A stretch of 64,000 bases of DNA from Robiginitomaculum sp. (GTDB lineage: Bacteria > Pseudomonadota > Alphaproteobacteria > Caulobacterales > Maricaulaceae), in assembly GCA_002733495.1 (NCBI GenBank), contig NVVV01000001.1, positions 115,795-179,794 of the forward strand, in the 5' to 3' direction. Below the pieces are notes generated by a model that was not told the origin of the DNA, did not search any database, and saw only the letters and a program-made list of their open reading frames with translations. Within the stretch, counting starts at the first letter, position 1. Each line of letters starts with the position of its first letter. This document shows positions 1 to 9,066 of this stretch, piece by piece. Position numbers and translations under genes: made by a program.

Positions 1-643
1 GCGGCACAATATCCGCCACAATCAACTTGGCCCCGGCGGCGTGCAATTGTTCGCATACATCCCAACCCACTTTACCAAGGCCTTGAACACTAACGGTTAA
101 TCCGTCCAGTTCACCTGTGTTAAACGCGCGGCGCACACAGGCACGCAGGCCCAGAAACACCCCTTGCGCCGTTAGCGGCGAAGGATCACCCATGCCACCA
201 TGGCTGACGTCCAGCCCAACGACATAATCGGTTTCCTGTGCCATATTTTCAGCGTCTTCAACGCTGACATTCATGTCTTCGGCGGCGATATAACGCCCAC
301 CAAGGGAGTGCACTGCCCGGCCAAAGGCACGGAACAAATTGGCCCGCTCCTCGCCCGCATGGCGCGGATCACCGGCCCATGATTTTGGTGGAATAATCAC
401 TGATTTGCCGCCGCCAAGCTCCAGCCCGGCCAAAGAATTTTTAAAACTCATACCCCGAGACAGACGCAGCACATCTTCCAGCGCCTCGCTAGAATTGGCA
501 TAGTTCACCACACGACAGCCGCCCAGCGCCGGGCCAAGCACCGTGGAATGAATAGCGATAATGGCCTGCAGGCCGGTGGCTTCATCGTTGTAAAAGTGGA
601 CTGAATCATGATGCAGAAATGCATCATTTTCAAAAACGCTCAT
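1..643 (-). CDS. Leu/Phe/Val-type amino acid dehydrogenase, C-terminus truncated by window edge
   Basis: Reverse-strand reading from ATG at 643: MSVFENDAFLHHDSVHFYNDEATGLQAIIAIHSTVLGPALGGCRVVNYANSSEALEDVLRLSRGMSFKNSLAGLELGGGKSVII..., with the Glu/Leu dehydrogenase GGGK motif. Open to window position 1; absent from the ORF track because it is truncated. Confidence 0.9.
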   Translation of the reverse strand, partial: MSVFENDAFLHHDSVHFYNDEATGLQAIIAIHSTVLGPALGGCRVVNYANSSEALEDVLRLSRGMSFKNSLAGLELGGGKSVIIPPKSWAGDPRHAGEERANLFRAFGRAVHSLGGRYIAAEDMNVSVEDAENMAQETDYVVGLDVSHGGMGDPSPLTAQGVFLGLRACVRRAFNTGELDGLTVSVQGLGKVGWDVCEQLHAAGAKLIVADIVP

Positions 644-704
644 GGGCTTGCTCTCTCTACATAGGCCGCCTTGGCGGCAATATGCACCGGAGCTGTGTTT
701 ATTG

Positions 705-1652
705 TTATATCAGCTCATCGGCACGGGGCTTGATGACTTCTATTCGATAAACCGCCAGCGCGCCGCGCTCAAGAGCCTTTAGGCGGTTTTTTGCTGCTTT
801 TTGCTCACAATTGAAATGATCCGCCACTGATTTCAGTTCCGGCGCCTGTTTCATTGCTTTTTGTAGTGGCTCAAGACGTTGTTCTGCCTCATCTAAGGCT
901 TTACGCAGCGCCCGCAAATGCGCACCCGTGCGCTCCCGGATCGGCCCAAGCACAAATCCATTGCGCCGCAAAATTGCTTCTTGCTCGTCCAGGCGCAACC
1001 ATTGCGCCCCGGCCCCGCTGCGCGCCATCCAGCCATTTTTGATTTCGCGCAAAGGCAGCGTTGGCGAATCGGTGGCCAATTCTTCCAGGATCAGGGTGCC
1101 GCCCGGCTCCAGCGCCAGACGCGCCCAGCGCAACAAATCGGCCCCGGCCTGTGTAAAAATCGGCTCAACGCCCAGCATGCAGCCACACCGAATCGGCGGC
1201 GGCAACATTACCCCCATATTAACCTCATGAAAGGTCTTGTCTGTTTGCAAAGCGCGATCGCGCTCCAGCCGCCAGCGCGACACATCCGGGCGCCAGTCAA
1301 ATTCTGTGATTTCCGCAGTTGGCACCTTATTCGCAACCACATCAGCCCAGCCGCCAAGGCTAGCACCAAGTATGCCGATACGCGTGCCCTCACCGGCCTG
1401 CCAGGGCAAGCTGTTTTCACTCACCACATCTTGCGGCCAAAGTCGGTTTGGCCCCCACAATAAATGGGCTGCCACCAAATCTGGCGGGCCGGAAAAATCT
1501 TCTTGCGGCAGCATTTTTTCTTCGACGATAACGTCCACCGACCTTTGGGATTTCACCCTGCGCTTAGGCTTGGGCGCTGGTGCCGCCTTGCCCCATAAGC
1601 CAGAGAATAGTGAGTTCGATTTTTTAACCGCGTTTTTCATGCCTGCCACCAT
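705..1652 (-). CDS. SAM-dependent methyltransferase-like protein
   Basis: 315 aa ORF; GTRIGILGASLGGWADVV resembles motif I, followed by ALEPGGTLILEE. Confidence 0.6.
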   Translation of the reverse strand: MVAGMKNAVKKSNSLFSGLWGKAAPAPKPKRRVKSQRSVDVIVEEKMLPQEDFSGPPDLVAAHLLWGPNRLWPQDVVSENSLPWQAGEGTRIGILGASLGGWADVVANKVPTAEITEFDWRPDVSRWRLERDRALQTDKTFHEVNMGVMLPPPIRCGCMLGVEPIFTQAGADLLRWARLALEPGGTLILEELATDSPTLPLREIKNGWMARSGAGAQWLRLDEQEAILRRNGFVLGPIRERTGAHLRALRKALDEAEQRLEPLQKAMKQAPELKSVADHFNCEQKAAKNRLKALERGALAVYRIEVIKPRADELI

Positions 1653-1793
1653 AGGCTAAAGGCGTAACCGCCAGATTGAGAGACATGGTTAAAAGGGTAT
1701 GAAAACAGATATGTGCATAAAAAGACATGGCCCAAACACGCCTTGCGTTTCTCTTTTGCACGGTGCACGGTGCTCAAAAATCAAGGAAAAACC

Positions 1794-2516
1794 ATGCGCC
1801 GCGATGCCCGCCCCAAATGGCTATACGATCTTGAAAACCATTTCTGGAATTGGTGGACGGCGCGCTTTGTTGCGCCGCGCTTTGATGCCCTTGGCCCCTA
1901 TGCCAAATTCATTGGCCCACGCCATGTCCATCTGTTTGGCCGTGGTGTGCGCGCCGGCAAAGCCCTGCATGTAATTGCCTCATCGGATGCGCCGGTGCGC
2001 CTGACCGTCTGGGCCGCACCCGAAAAAAACGGCGAGATTATCTTGGGCGATTGTGTACTTCTGACCGGCGGCACGCGCATTTTGGCGGCTCGTAAAATCA
2101 CCATTGGCGATGGCTGTATGCTGGCCCGCGATGCCACAGTAAGCGATTGTGACTGGCACGGCCTTTATGACCGCACCAATATTGATGACAATGCCAAACC
2201 CGTCACCCTGGCCGACAATGTCTGGCTTGGCGATGGCAGTTTTGTCGGTAAAGGCGTCAGTATCGGGCAAAACAGCATTGTTGGGGCCCGCGCCGTGGTC
2301 ACACGCGATGTGCCGGCTAATGTGGTGGTGGCCGGTAATCCGGCTAAAGTCGTCAAGGATCTGGACCCGGACGCCGAATTTTGCACCCGCATGGACCTTC
2401 TGGCTGATCCGCCCTCGCTGGATCGCTTTATGGACAAGGCCTATACTCATATGCTTGAAAACAATACCCTGCTTGACTGGCTACGCAGCCGGATTGCCCC
2501 GGGGTTGGAGGATTAA
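1794..2516 (+). CDS. Left-handed beta-helix (hexapeptide repeat) acyltransferase
   Basis: Hexapeptide pattern ...VWLGDGSFVGKGVSIGQNSIVGARAVVTRDVPANVVVAGNPAKVVKDL. Start chosen at MRRDARPKW; the ORF extends upstream to 1713. Confidence 0.8.
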   Translation: MRRDARPKWLYDLENHFWNWWTARFVAPRFDALGPYAKFIGPRHVHLFGRGVRAGKALHVIASSDAPVRLTVWAAPEKNGEIILGDCVLLTGGTRILAARKITIGDGCMLARDATVSDCDWHGLYDRTNIDDNAKPVTLADNVWLGDGSFVGKGVSIGQNSIVGARAVVTRDVPANVVVAGNPAKVVKDLDPDAEFCTRMDLLADPPSLDRFMDKAYTHMLENNTLLDWLRSRIAPGLED

Positions 2517-2519
2517 ACC

Positions 2520-3758
2520 ATGATCAGCAAACGCGAACTTCTGGCCCTTGGTGGCCTTGCCGGACTGGCCAGTGCCTGCACAAGCAAGGCCGCGCCTTCG
2601 TCCCTTTCTAGCATGACCAAAAACGCCAAGCCGATTGGCGTGGCCGAGCGCAAGGCCCGCATCGCAAAACTGCAAGCATTGATGCAGGAACAAGGCATTG
2701 CCGCCACACTGCTGGAGGCCGGATCGGCCCTTGTCTATTTTACTGGCATTCGCTGGTGGCGCTCCGAGCGCTTCACCGGCGCAATTATCCCCGCCGAAGG
2801 GGAAATGGCGGTGGTTACACCCTATTTTGAGGAACCCTCTATTCGTGAAAGCATGACCTTTGGCGAGGATGTGCGCACCTGGAACGAACACGAAAGTCCC
2901 TTTGCCCTGGTGGCGGGCATATTGGCTGATCGGGGCCTGAGCGGCGGTAAAATCGCTATTGAGGAAACCGTGCGCCATTTCATCGTCACCGGCGTGCAAA
3001 GTGTCGCCCCCAATTTTGAAATTGTCTCGGGCGCGCCGGTAACAAGGGGCGTGCGCATGTTTAAGACCCCGGCGGAACTGGCCCTGATGCAAACCGCCAA
3101 CGACATCACCATGGCGGCTTATAAAGCCATTCACCCCCATATTGCCGCCGGCCAGACCTCGCAAGACATCACCACGATGATGAGTGAAGCCACCCGCGCC
3201 CTTGGCGGGGCGGTACAGTTTTCCATGGCTTTGCTGGGCGAAGCTAGCGCCTATCCTCATGGATCTAAAAAACCGCAGGAGGTCCGCATGGGCGAAATTA
3301 TTCTGATGGATTGCGGCTGTTCGGTGCATGATTACGAATCCGATATTTCGCGTACCTTTGTCTTTGGCGAGCCGAGCAAGAAGCAACGCAAAGTCTGGCA
3401 AACCGTCAAAAATGGTCAGGAGCTAGCGCTGGAAACCATGCAAATCGGTACGCCTGCGGGCACGGTGGATGATGTGGTGCGCACCTATTATGAAAGCGAA
3501 GGTTATGGCCCGGGTTATAAAACCCCCGGCCTGTCACATCGCCTTGGCCATGGCATTGGGCTAGACGGACACGAGCCGGTGAATTTCGTCCATGGCGAAA
3601 CCACTAAACTGGCCCCCGGCATGTGCTTTTCCAATGAGCCGGGCATTTATATTTTTGGTGAATTTGGTGTGCGCCTTGAAGATTGTTTGTATATGACGAA
3701 GGACGGACCCAAGCTGTTCAGCGCCCTCTCCCCCTCCATTGATGCGCCTTTTGGCTGA
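2520..3758 (+). CDS. Xaa-Pro peptidase family (M24) protein, probable exported lipoprotein
   Basis: N-terminal MISKRELLALGGLAGLASAC lipobox-like signal; M24 motifs MDCGCSVHDYESDISRTFVFG, HRLGHGIGLDGHE, SNEPGIY. Confidence 0.88.
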   Translation: MISKRELLALGGLAGLASACTSKAAPSSLSSMTKNAKPIGVAERKARIAKLQALMQEQGIAATLLEAGSALVYFTGIRWWRSERFTGAIIPAEGEMAVVTPYFEEPSIRESMTFGEDVRTWNEHESPFALVAGILADRGLSGGKIAIEETVRHFIVTGVQSVAPNFEIVSGAPVTRGVRMFKTPAELALMQTANDITMAAYKAIHPHIAAGQTSQDITTMMSEATRALGGAVQFSMALLGEASAYPHGSKKPQEVRMGEIILMDCGCSVHDYESDISRTFVFGEPSKKQRKVWQTVKNGQELALETMQIGTPAGTVDDVVRTYYESEGYGPGYKTPGLSHRLGHGIGLDGHEPVNFVHGETTKLAPGMCFSNEPGIYIFGEFGVRLEDCLYMTKDGPKLFSALSPSIDAPFG

Positions 3759-3793
3759 TATATTTATACGTTTTCATACCCCTGCCCCTCTAT

Positions 3794-3856
3794 CCTTAGG
3801 GCAAGCTCAGGATGAGGTGGCGTTGTCTATGCCCTCATCCTGAGCTTGCCCTAAGG
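3794..3856. repeat. Perfect 24-bp inverted repeat, family C palindromic repeat (CTCAGGATGAGG core)
   Basis: ccttagggcaagctcaggatgagg ... cctcatcctgagcttgccctaagg, 15-nt loop, between convergent genes. Confidence 0.9.
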
Positions 3857-3913
3857 GTGCGTAGGCGTTGCCCAGATAGTTTTGATAAAATTGTCGGGAA
3901 CCCTGCGGCGTTT

Positions 3914-4531
3914 TTAGCCCTTCTGTCCACACGGACGCGCCAGCATCCGCGCGCGCCACGCGAGCAGATTTGGCAACTCATCCGCATCGGGTTTCCATTT
4001 GGCCACCCGGGCAAAGCCCACCGAGGCCATGGCGGTAATATCGGCGATGGTGAAGCGATTCCCGGCAACAAAATCACGGCTTGTCAGCTCCCCATCCAGC
4101 CATTTGGCAAAAAAGCGAAAGGATTTTTCCCCGCGCGGGGCCAGTTCGGCAATTTGCTTCTCAATGGCGGTAAAGGCAGGATGGCCGTGGCGTATCCACC
4201 AAGCCAATGGCAACAGGAACATAAATTCCACCCGCCGGTCCCACATTTCGATAAAGGCAGTTTCTTCATAACCTACGCCAAAGAGATTAGGCTCCGGATA
4301 TACCCCTTCCAGATAGCGGCAAATGGCCCGGCTTTCGGTCAGCACACGCCCATCATCCAGTTCCAGCGCCGGGATTTGCGCAAACGGGCTGAGCGCCCGG
4401 TAATCGTCTGATTTATGCTCCCGCTCCATGATGTTCATCTCGACCATTTCCAGATCATCCACACCCTTTTCACGCAAAAACATACGCACACGTTCCGGGT
4501 TGGGGGCAAAGGCTGCCGTATAAAGCTTCAT
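3914..4531 (-). CDS. Glutathione S-transferase family protein
   Basis: MKLYTAAFAPNPERVRMFLREKG...SPFAQIPALELDDGRVLTESRAICRYLE, GST thioredoxin-like N-domain. Confidence 0.92.
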   Translation of the reverse strand: MKLYTAAFAPNPERVRMFLREKGVDDLEMVEMNIMEREHKSDDYRALSPFAQIPALELDDGRVLTESRAICRYLEGVYPEPNLFGVGYEETAFIEMWDRRVEFMFLLPLAWWIRHGHPAFTAIEKQIAELAPRGEKSFRFFAKWLDGELTSRDFVAGNRFTIADITAMASVGFARVAKWKPDADELPNLLAWRARMLARPCGQKG

Positions 4532-4644
4532 GGATTTTCTCCGCTTTTTTTTTCATATTGTGCGCGTTAAACACCATTCATCTGTGCAAATGGCAAGGCC
4601 GGTTTTTGTTTGTCCTGCAAACAAAACTGCATGAAATCCATGCC

Positions 4645-5655
4645 TTAAAGTGGCTGCGCCTGACCCAAATCATTATGACAGGCAATGGCCGCCCGCAAAA
4701 CATTGATCGCCAAGGCTGCCCCCGATCCATCACCCAGGCCAAGGCCAAGGTCTAAAATCGGCTGTTTGCCAAGCCGGTCAAGAATCGCCCGGTGTGAATC
4801 GCGCGGCGTTACCGACCCGGCGACACAATGATCCACCGCCGCCGGATTGATCCGGTGCAGCACAGCCGCTGCGGCGCAAGTGGCAAAGCCATCCAGCACA
4901 ACCGGCACCCCCTGATGGCGTGCCGCCAGAATAGCCCCGGCGGCCCCGGCCATATCGCGCCCGCCAACACGGCGCAAAACCTCCAACGGGTCATCCAGAT
5001 TACCACTGTGATAATCCACCGCCGCGCCAATAATTTTGGCCTTGGCGGCCAGCATGTCTTCGTCATCCACCGCAGAGCCAGCCACGGCCCAAAAGGCCGG
5101 CGTACCCCCATAAAGCGCCAACGCCATGGCCCCGGCTGCTGTGGTGGCCCCGGCCCCGACCACGCCAATGCTCAGCACATCGGGCTTGTCCTCCAGAACC
5201 TGCATGGCATAGGCCATAACGGCAGCGCAATCACGCTCGGTCAGAGCGGCATTTTGGGTAATGTCCGGCGTTGCTTCTTCCAGTGCCAGCTCAAACACCT
5301 TCAGACCGGCCCCTGCGGCTTTGGCGATCTGGTTGACCGCGCCTGTACCTTGCAAAACCGCATCGGCCATTTCGCGCGCGCGGGCCGCATCATAACGCGA
5401 CACACCCTGTGCAGCGATCTGGTGACTGGAGGCAAATACCGCCACCATGGGGCGATCTATGTGCGGCGCATCGCCCTCCTGCCAACCGGCCATCCAGATT
5501 GCCAGATCAGCAAGACGCCCCAATTCCCCGGCAGGCAAGGCAATCTGCTCCTGCCGCAACCGCGCCCGAACCCGCGCCTCCTCATCGGCATCCGGGCTTT
5601 TCATAATCAAAGCCCGCAGATCATCAAAGGGTGCGTTTTCGAGTGCGAAGGCCAT
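4645..5655 (-). CDS. cobT: Nicotinate-nucleotide--dimethylbenzimidazole phosphoribosyltransferase
   Basis: Full-length CobT-like: VGAGATTAAGAMALAL, VGGRDMAGAAGAILAARHQGVPVVLDGFATCAAAAVL, PILDLGLGLGDGSGAALAINVLRAA. Confidence 0.88.
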   Translation of the reverse strand: MAFALENAPFDDLRALIMKSPDADEEARVRARLRQEQIALPAGELGRLADLAIWMAGWQEGDAPHIDRPMVAVFASSHQIAAQGVSRYDAARAREMADAVLQGTGAVNQIAKAAGAGLKVFELALEEATPDITQNAALTERDCAAVMAYAMQVLEDKPDVLSIGVVGAGATTAAGAMALALYGGTPAFWAVAGSAVDDEDMLAAKAKIIGAAVDYHSGNLDDPLEVLRRVGGRDMAGAAGAILAARHQGVPVVLDGFATCAAAAVLHRINPAAVDHCVAGSVTPRDSHRAILDRLGKQPILDLGLGLGDGSGAALAINVLRAAIACHNDLGQAQPL

Positions 5656-5868
5656 GGCTGTTCCTGTGATTCCCGCGTTCAGTATGCCTTATATACACGC
5701 CCCTATACAGGTTCGGGCATGACTTTTTTGTGAGAAGTCAATATTTTTATCTCGCGGCTAAATGCTGCGCACACGCCTCCGACGGGGCGGCGAACGGTCG
5801 CCGGGGCGCGGTCGCACCCTTTGTTTCGGTTCGGTCATATATGTTGTATACTCGGCCTCAGCTCACGC

Positions 5869-6351
5869 CTAGCCCTGTTTTGACCAGCGCCCTTGCGCAT
5901 CCTGTCGCCAGTAAGAGGCAATTGCCCCCTCTGCGCGCGCCGATTTCCAGCGCTCTCTTGCCAGAGCCAGCGCATTTTGGTCTGCACCATCAAACATGGT
6001 GATACAGCGCTCGACCCCATCCAGAGCGGGCATCTCCGCCCCGTGCAGAAGGATAATAATCTGCGCGTTGTTTTCGTTATCGGCACTTTGCGTCAATAAA
6101 ATAGGCTGGGTTTCTGCCCGTGGCTCGGTGCTTAGCCCATGGGGCAGAAAGCTGTCTGGTCTATGGGTCCATAAATGCTTGTCCAGCGCCATCAGCGTCG
6201 CTGCATCAGTAGAGCGAACCATGGCGCGCCAGCCCCGCTGCAACACCTTTTCCAGCAAAGGCGGCAGGGCATTTTGCGGGCCCTGCCCTTCAAGATGATA
6301 AAACCAATGTTCGGTCGCTACCAATTCAGCCTTCGCACTGCTCAGAAACAA
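5869..6351 (-). CDS. holC: DNA polymerase III subunit chi
   Basis: ATEHWFYHLEGQGPQNALPPLLEKVLQRGWRAMVR...LWTHRPDSFLPHG; adjacent to pepA as in many proteobacteria. Confidence 0.92.
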   Translation of the reverse strand: MFLSSAKAELVATEHWFYHLEGQGPQNALPPLLEKVLQRGWRAMVRSTDAATLMALDKHLWTHRPDSFLPHGLSTEPRAETQPILLTQSADNENNAQIIILLHGAEMPALDGVERCITMFDGADQNALALARERWKSARAEGAIASYWRQDAQGRWSKQG

Positions 6352-7798
6352 AATTGTCCATCAGACGCACCCCATAGCCCGTCGCCCAGACCGGCTCGCG
6401 CGGATCATCCGAGCTGTCTTTCCAGGCGGTGCCGGCAATATCCACATGCGCCCAGGGTGTGTCTCCCACATAACGGTGCAGGAATTGCGCCGCCGTGATA
6501 GAGCCAGCGCCGCGCCCGCCAATGTTTTTCATGTCTGCATATTTGCTGTCGATCAGCTTGTCATAGCCGGCCCCGATCGGCAGACGCCAGACGGTTTCAC
6601 CCGAGGCCTTGCCCGCACTGTCCAGCGCCCCGGCCAGTGCATCATCATTGGAAAAAACACCTGCGTTTTCATGACCAAGGGCAATAATAATGGCCCCGGT
6701 AAGTGTTGCAAAATCAATGATTTGCTTTGGCTTGAAGCGCAGGCCATACCAGAGCGCATCGACCAGAACCAGACGCCCTTCGGCATCGGTGTTTTGCACT
6801 TCAATGGTTTGGCCATCGGCGGAGGTGATAATGTCGCCGGGACGGGTCGCCGCCGCATCGGGCATATTTTCAACAAGACCGATAATACCAATAACATTGG
6901 CGCGGGCCTTACGACCAGCCAGCGCCCGCATGGTGCCCGTAACCGCCGCTGCGCCGCCCATATCGCCTTTCATGTCCCACATGCCCGCACCGGGTTTTAG
7001 CGAAATACCGCCCGTATCAAAACAAACGCCCTTGCCCACCAGCACTAATGGAGCCTCTTTGCGATCCTTGGCCCCAAACCATGACATGACCGCCAGTTTT
7101 GAGCCATAGTTAGAGCCTTGACCGACGCTCAGTAGAGCATTCATGCCAAGCTTTTTCATGTCTTTTTCGTCAAGGATTTGCACCTCGAGGCCATACTCCT
7201 CAAGATCCTGCGCCTTTTTGGCAAAGGATTCTGGATGCAACACATTGGCCGGTTCGGAAACCAGATCACGGGCCAGTATGACGCCCTCAGCCGTCTCTTT
7301 CAGCGGCGCATAAGCGCTCTTGGCGGCTGCCGAATCACTGCAAATTACGCGAACAGCGGTAATGGACGGCTTTTTGTCGTCCTTTAAGGTGGTGCGATAC
7401 TTATCAAAGCGATAGGCCGCCAATTGCGCACCAAAGACAGCGCGCGCCGAAGCCGGGGCATCCAGATCGCGCATATCAAAAACCAAAGTCTTGGCACCAG
7501 AACACTGCACGCTTTTAAGCGCCCGCGCGCCAAAAGCCTCCCAGTCAAGAACACCCACAGCGTCACGATCGCCAACACCACCCAGAAAAACTGTCTGGGC
7601 AGCAATCCCTGAAGGGGCATTGATTACAATTGTTTGCCCGTCTTTTCCATGAAAGCGGGAGCCTTTTTGCGCGCGGCTGATGGTGCCACCCGTAGCTTCG
7701 TCCAACGCATCCGCGCCTTTGCTGTGGCGGTTATCCAGAAAAACAGGAACGGCAACAGCGCCTTCATATTTTGCAGTATTGGAAAATGAAACTTTCAT
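6326..7798 (-). CDS. pepA: Leucyl aminopeptidase (M17)
   Basis: M17 signature NTDAEGRLVLVDAL; start chosen at MKVSFSNTAKYEG (the ORF extends to 7855). Confidence 0.93.
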   Translation of the reverse strand: MKVSFSNTAKYEGAVAVPVFLDNRHSKGADALDEATGGTISRAQKGSRFHGKDGQTIVINAPSGIAAQTVFLGGVGDRDAVGVLDWEAFGARALKSVQCSGAKTLVFDMRDLDAPASARAVFGAQLAAYRFDKYRTTLKDDKKPSITAVRVICSDSAAAKSAYAPLKETAEGVILARDLVSEPANVLHPESFAKKAQDLEEYGLEVQILDEKDMKKLGMNALLSVGQGSNYGSKLAVMSWFGAKDRKEAPLVLVGKGVCFDTGGISLKPGAGMWDMKGDMGGAAAVTGTMRALAGRKARANVIGIIGLVENMPDAAATRPGDIITSADGQTIEVQNTDAEGRLVLVDALWYGLRFKPKQIIDFATLTGAIIIALGHENAGVFSNDDALAGALDSAGKASGETVWRLPIGAGYDKLIDSKYADMKNIGGRGAGSITAAQFLHRYVGDTPWAHVDIAGTAWKDSSDDPREPVWATGYGVRLMDNFVSEQCEG

Positions 7799-7953
7799 CT
7801 TTTCTTCACCCCATGATGTTTTGCACAAACCTAGGGCTTTCGCCTCCAAAGGCAAGCGCCGCTATACAGGTCTTGTGTTCATCAGCACCGCACCATATCA
7901 GCTATGGGAGCCATAATAAGCCAGAGACAAATCAGGGAGGGGGACGTTAAAGC

Positions 7954-9066
7954 ATGAAAACGCTGCAAAGCTATTTCATCCGCGAGACATTTCGCCCCTT
8001 CGTGCTGACAACACTGGTGTTAGGGGCGCTGGCATTGCTGACCCAAAGCCTGGCGGCGCTGGATATGATTGTTGATGATCGTGCCAGTTTTCTTGCCTAT
8101 CTGGAAATTACGCTACTGGCCTTGCCGCAACTGGTATCCATTATTCTGCCCTTCGCACTTTTTATCGCTGTGGCCTATGCGGTACAGCGCCTGCACACCG
8201 ATAATGAATTCATGGTCGCCTTTGCCGGGGGCATGACCCGCTGGGCGGTGATTACCCCCATTTTACGCATTGCCGTACTCGCCGTGCTGGTCAATCTGGT
8301 GGTTAATACCTGGGCACAGCCTACGGCCTATAAGGCCATGCGCGAAATTATCTACAAAGTCCGCACTGATCTGGCGGCTTCAATCATCCGCCCCGGTGAG
8401 TTTGTCACGCCGGCCCTGAACCTGACGATATTTGCCCGCGACGTACAAAATGGCGTATTAAGCGACGTGATGATCCATGATGGGCGTGATCACAAAAAGC
8501 CGCACACGTATTTTGCCAAATCCGGCGTTTTTGTTGAAACGCAACAAAACCCGGCCTTGTCCCTGACCAATGTTACCCGGCAAAGCATCAGTGGTGATGG
8601 AGCGTTGGAAATCCTGGAATTTTCGCGCACCACATTTGAGCTTCGCGGGGTGATTGAGCCGCAAGGCGCGCTTTTGTACAAACGATCTGACCGCTATCTG
8701 GGCGAGCTGTTCCACCCTGACCCGACCAATTACTGGGATCGGGAAAACACTGCTGCGCTTTATGCCGAGGGCCATGCGCGCCTATCTGCGCCACTCTATA
8801 ACATCGCCTTCGCTCTTCTTGCACTGGTGGCACTTTTGGGGGGCGATTACAGCCGCATGGGCTATGGACGCAGACTGATGGTGGCTGGCAGCCTAGCCTT
8901 GTTTGTTCGCCTTGTCGGCTTTTCTATCGAGGCTGCCTCGGCGGAAATCCCGGTGCTCAATCTTGTCCAATATGCTTTGCCCGTTTTGCTGGGCAGCGTG
9001 AGCTTATGGCTCGTTCTGGATACCTCACGCTTGCGTAAGCCCGCAGGAAGGCTGGCAGCCACATGA
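7954..9066 (+). CDS. lptF: LPS export ABC transporter permease LptF
   Basis: YjgP/YjgQ family topology (SYFIRETFRPFVLTTLVLGAL...); followed by lptG and lptD. Confidence 0.93.
   Translation: MKTLQSYFIRETFRPFVLTTLVLGALALLTQSLAALDMIVDDRASFLAYLEITLLALPQLVSIILPFALFIAVAYAVQRLHTDNEFMVAFAGGMTRWAVITPILRIAVLAVLVNLVVNTWAQPTAYKAMREIIYKVRTDLAASIIRPGEFVTPALNLTIFARDVQNGVLSDVMIHDGRDHKKPHTYFAKSGVFVETQQNPALSLTNVTRQSISGDGALEILEFSRTTFELRGVIEPQGALLYKRSDRYLGELFHPDPTNYWDRENTAALYAEGHARLSAPLYNIAFALLALVALLGGDYSRMGYGRRLMVAGSLALFVRLVGFSIEAASAEIPVLNLVQYALPVLLGSVSLWLVLDTSRLRKPAGRLAAT

Noticed and set aside
918-1463. Long ORFs opposite known genes (e.g. 918..1463 +, 1980..2450 -, 2481..3401 -, 4828..5733 +, 44289..45023 -, 50243..51025 +, 52732..53709 -, 60771..61661 +)
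   Set aside because: All are antisense or out-of-frame shadows of well-supported genes, with translations of low-complexity character and no recognisable domains.
5656-5868. Cobalamin riboswitch upstream of cobT
   Set aside because: I could not find the conserved B12-box sequence; retained only as an unexplained structured region.
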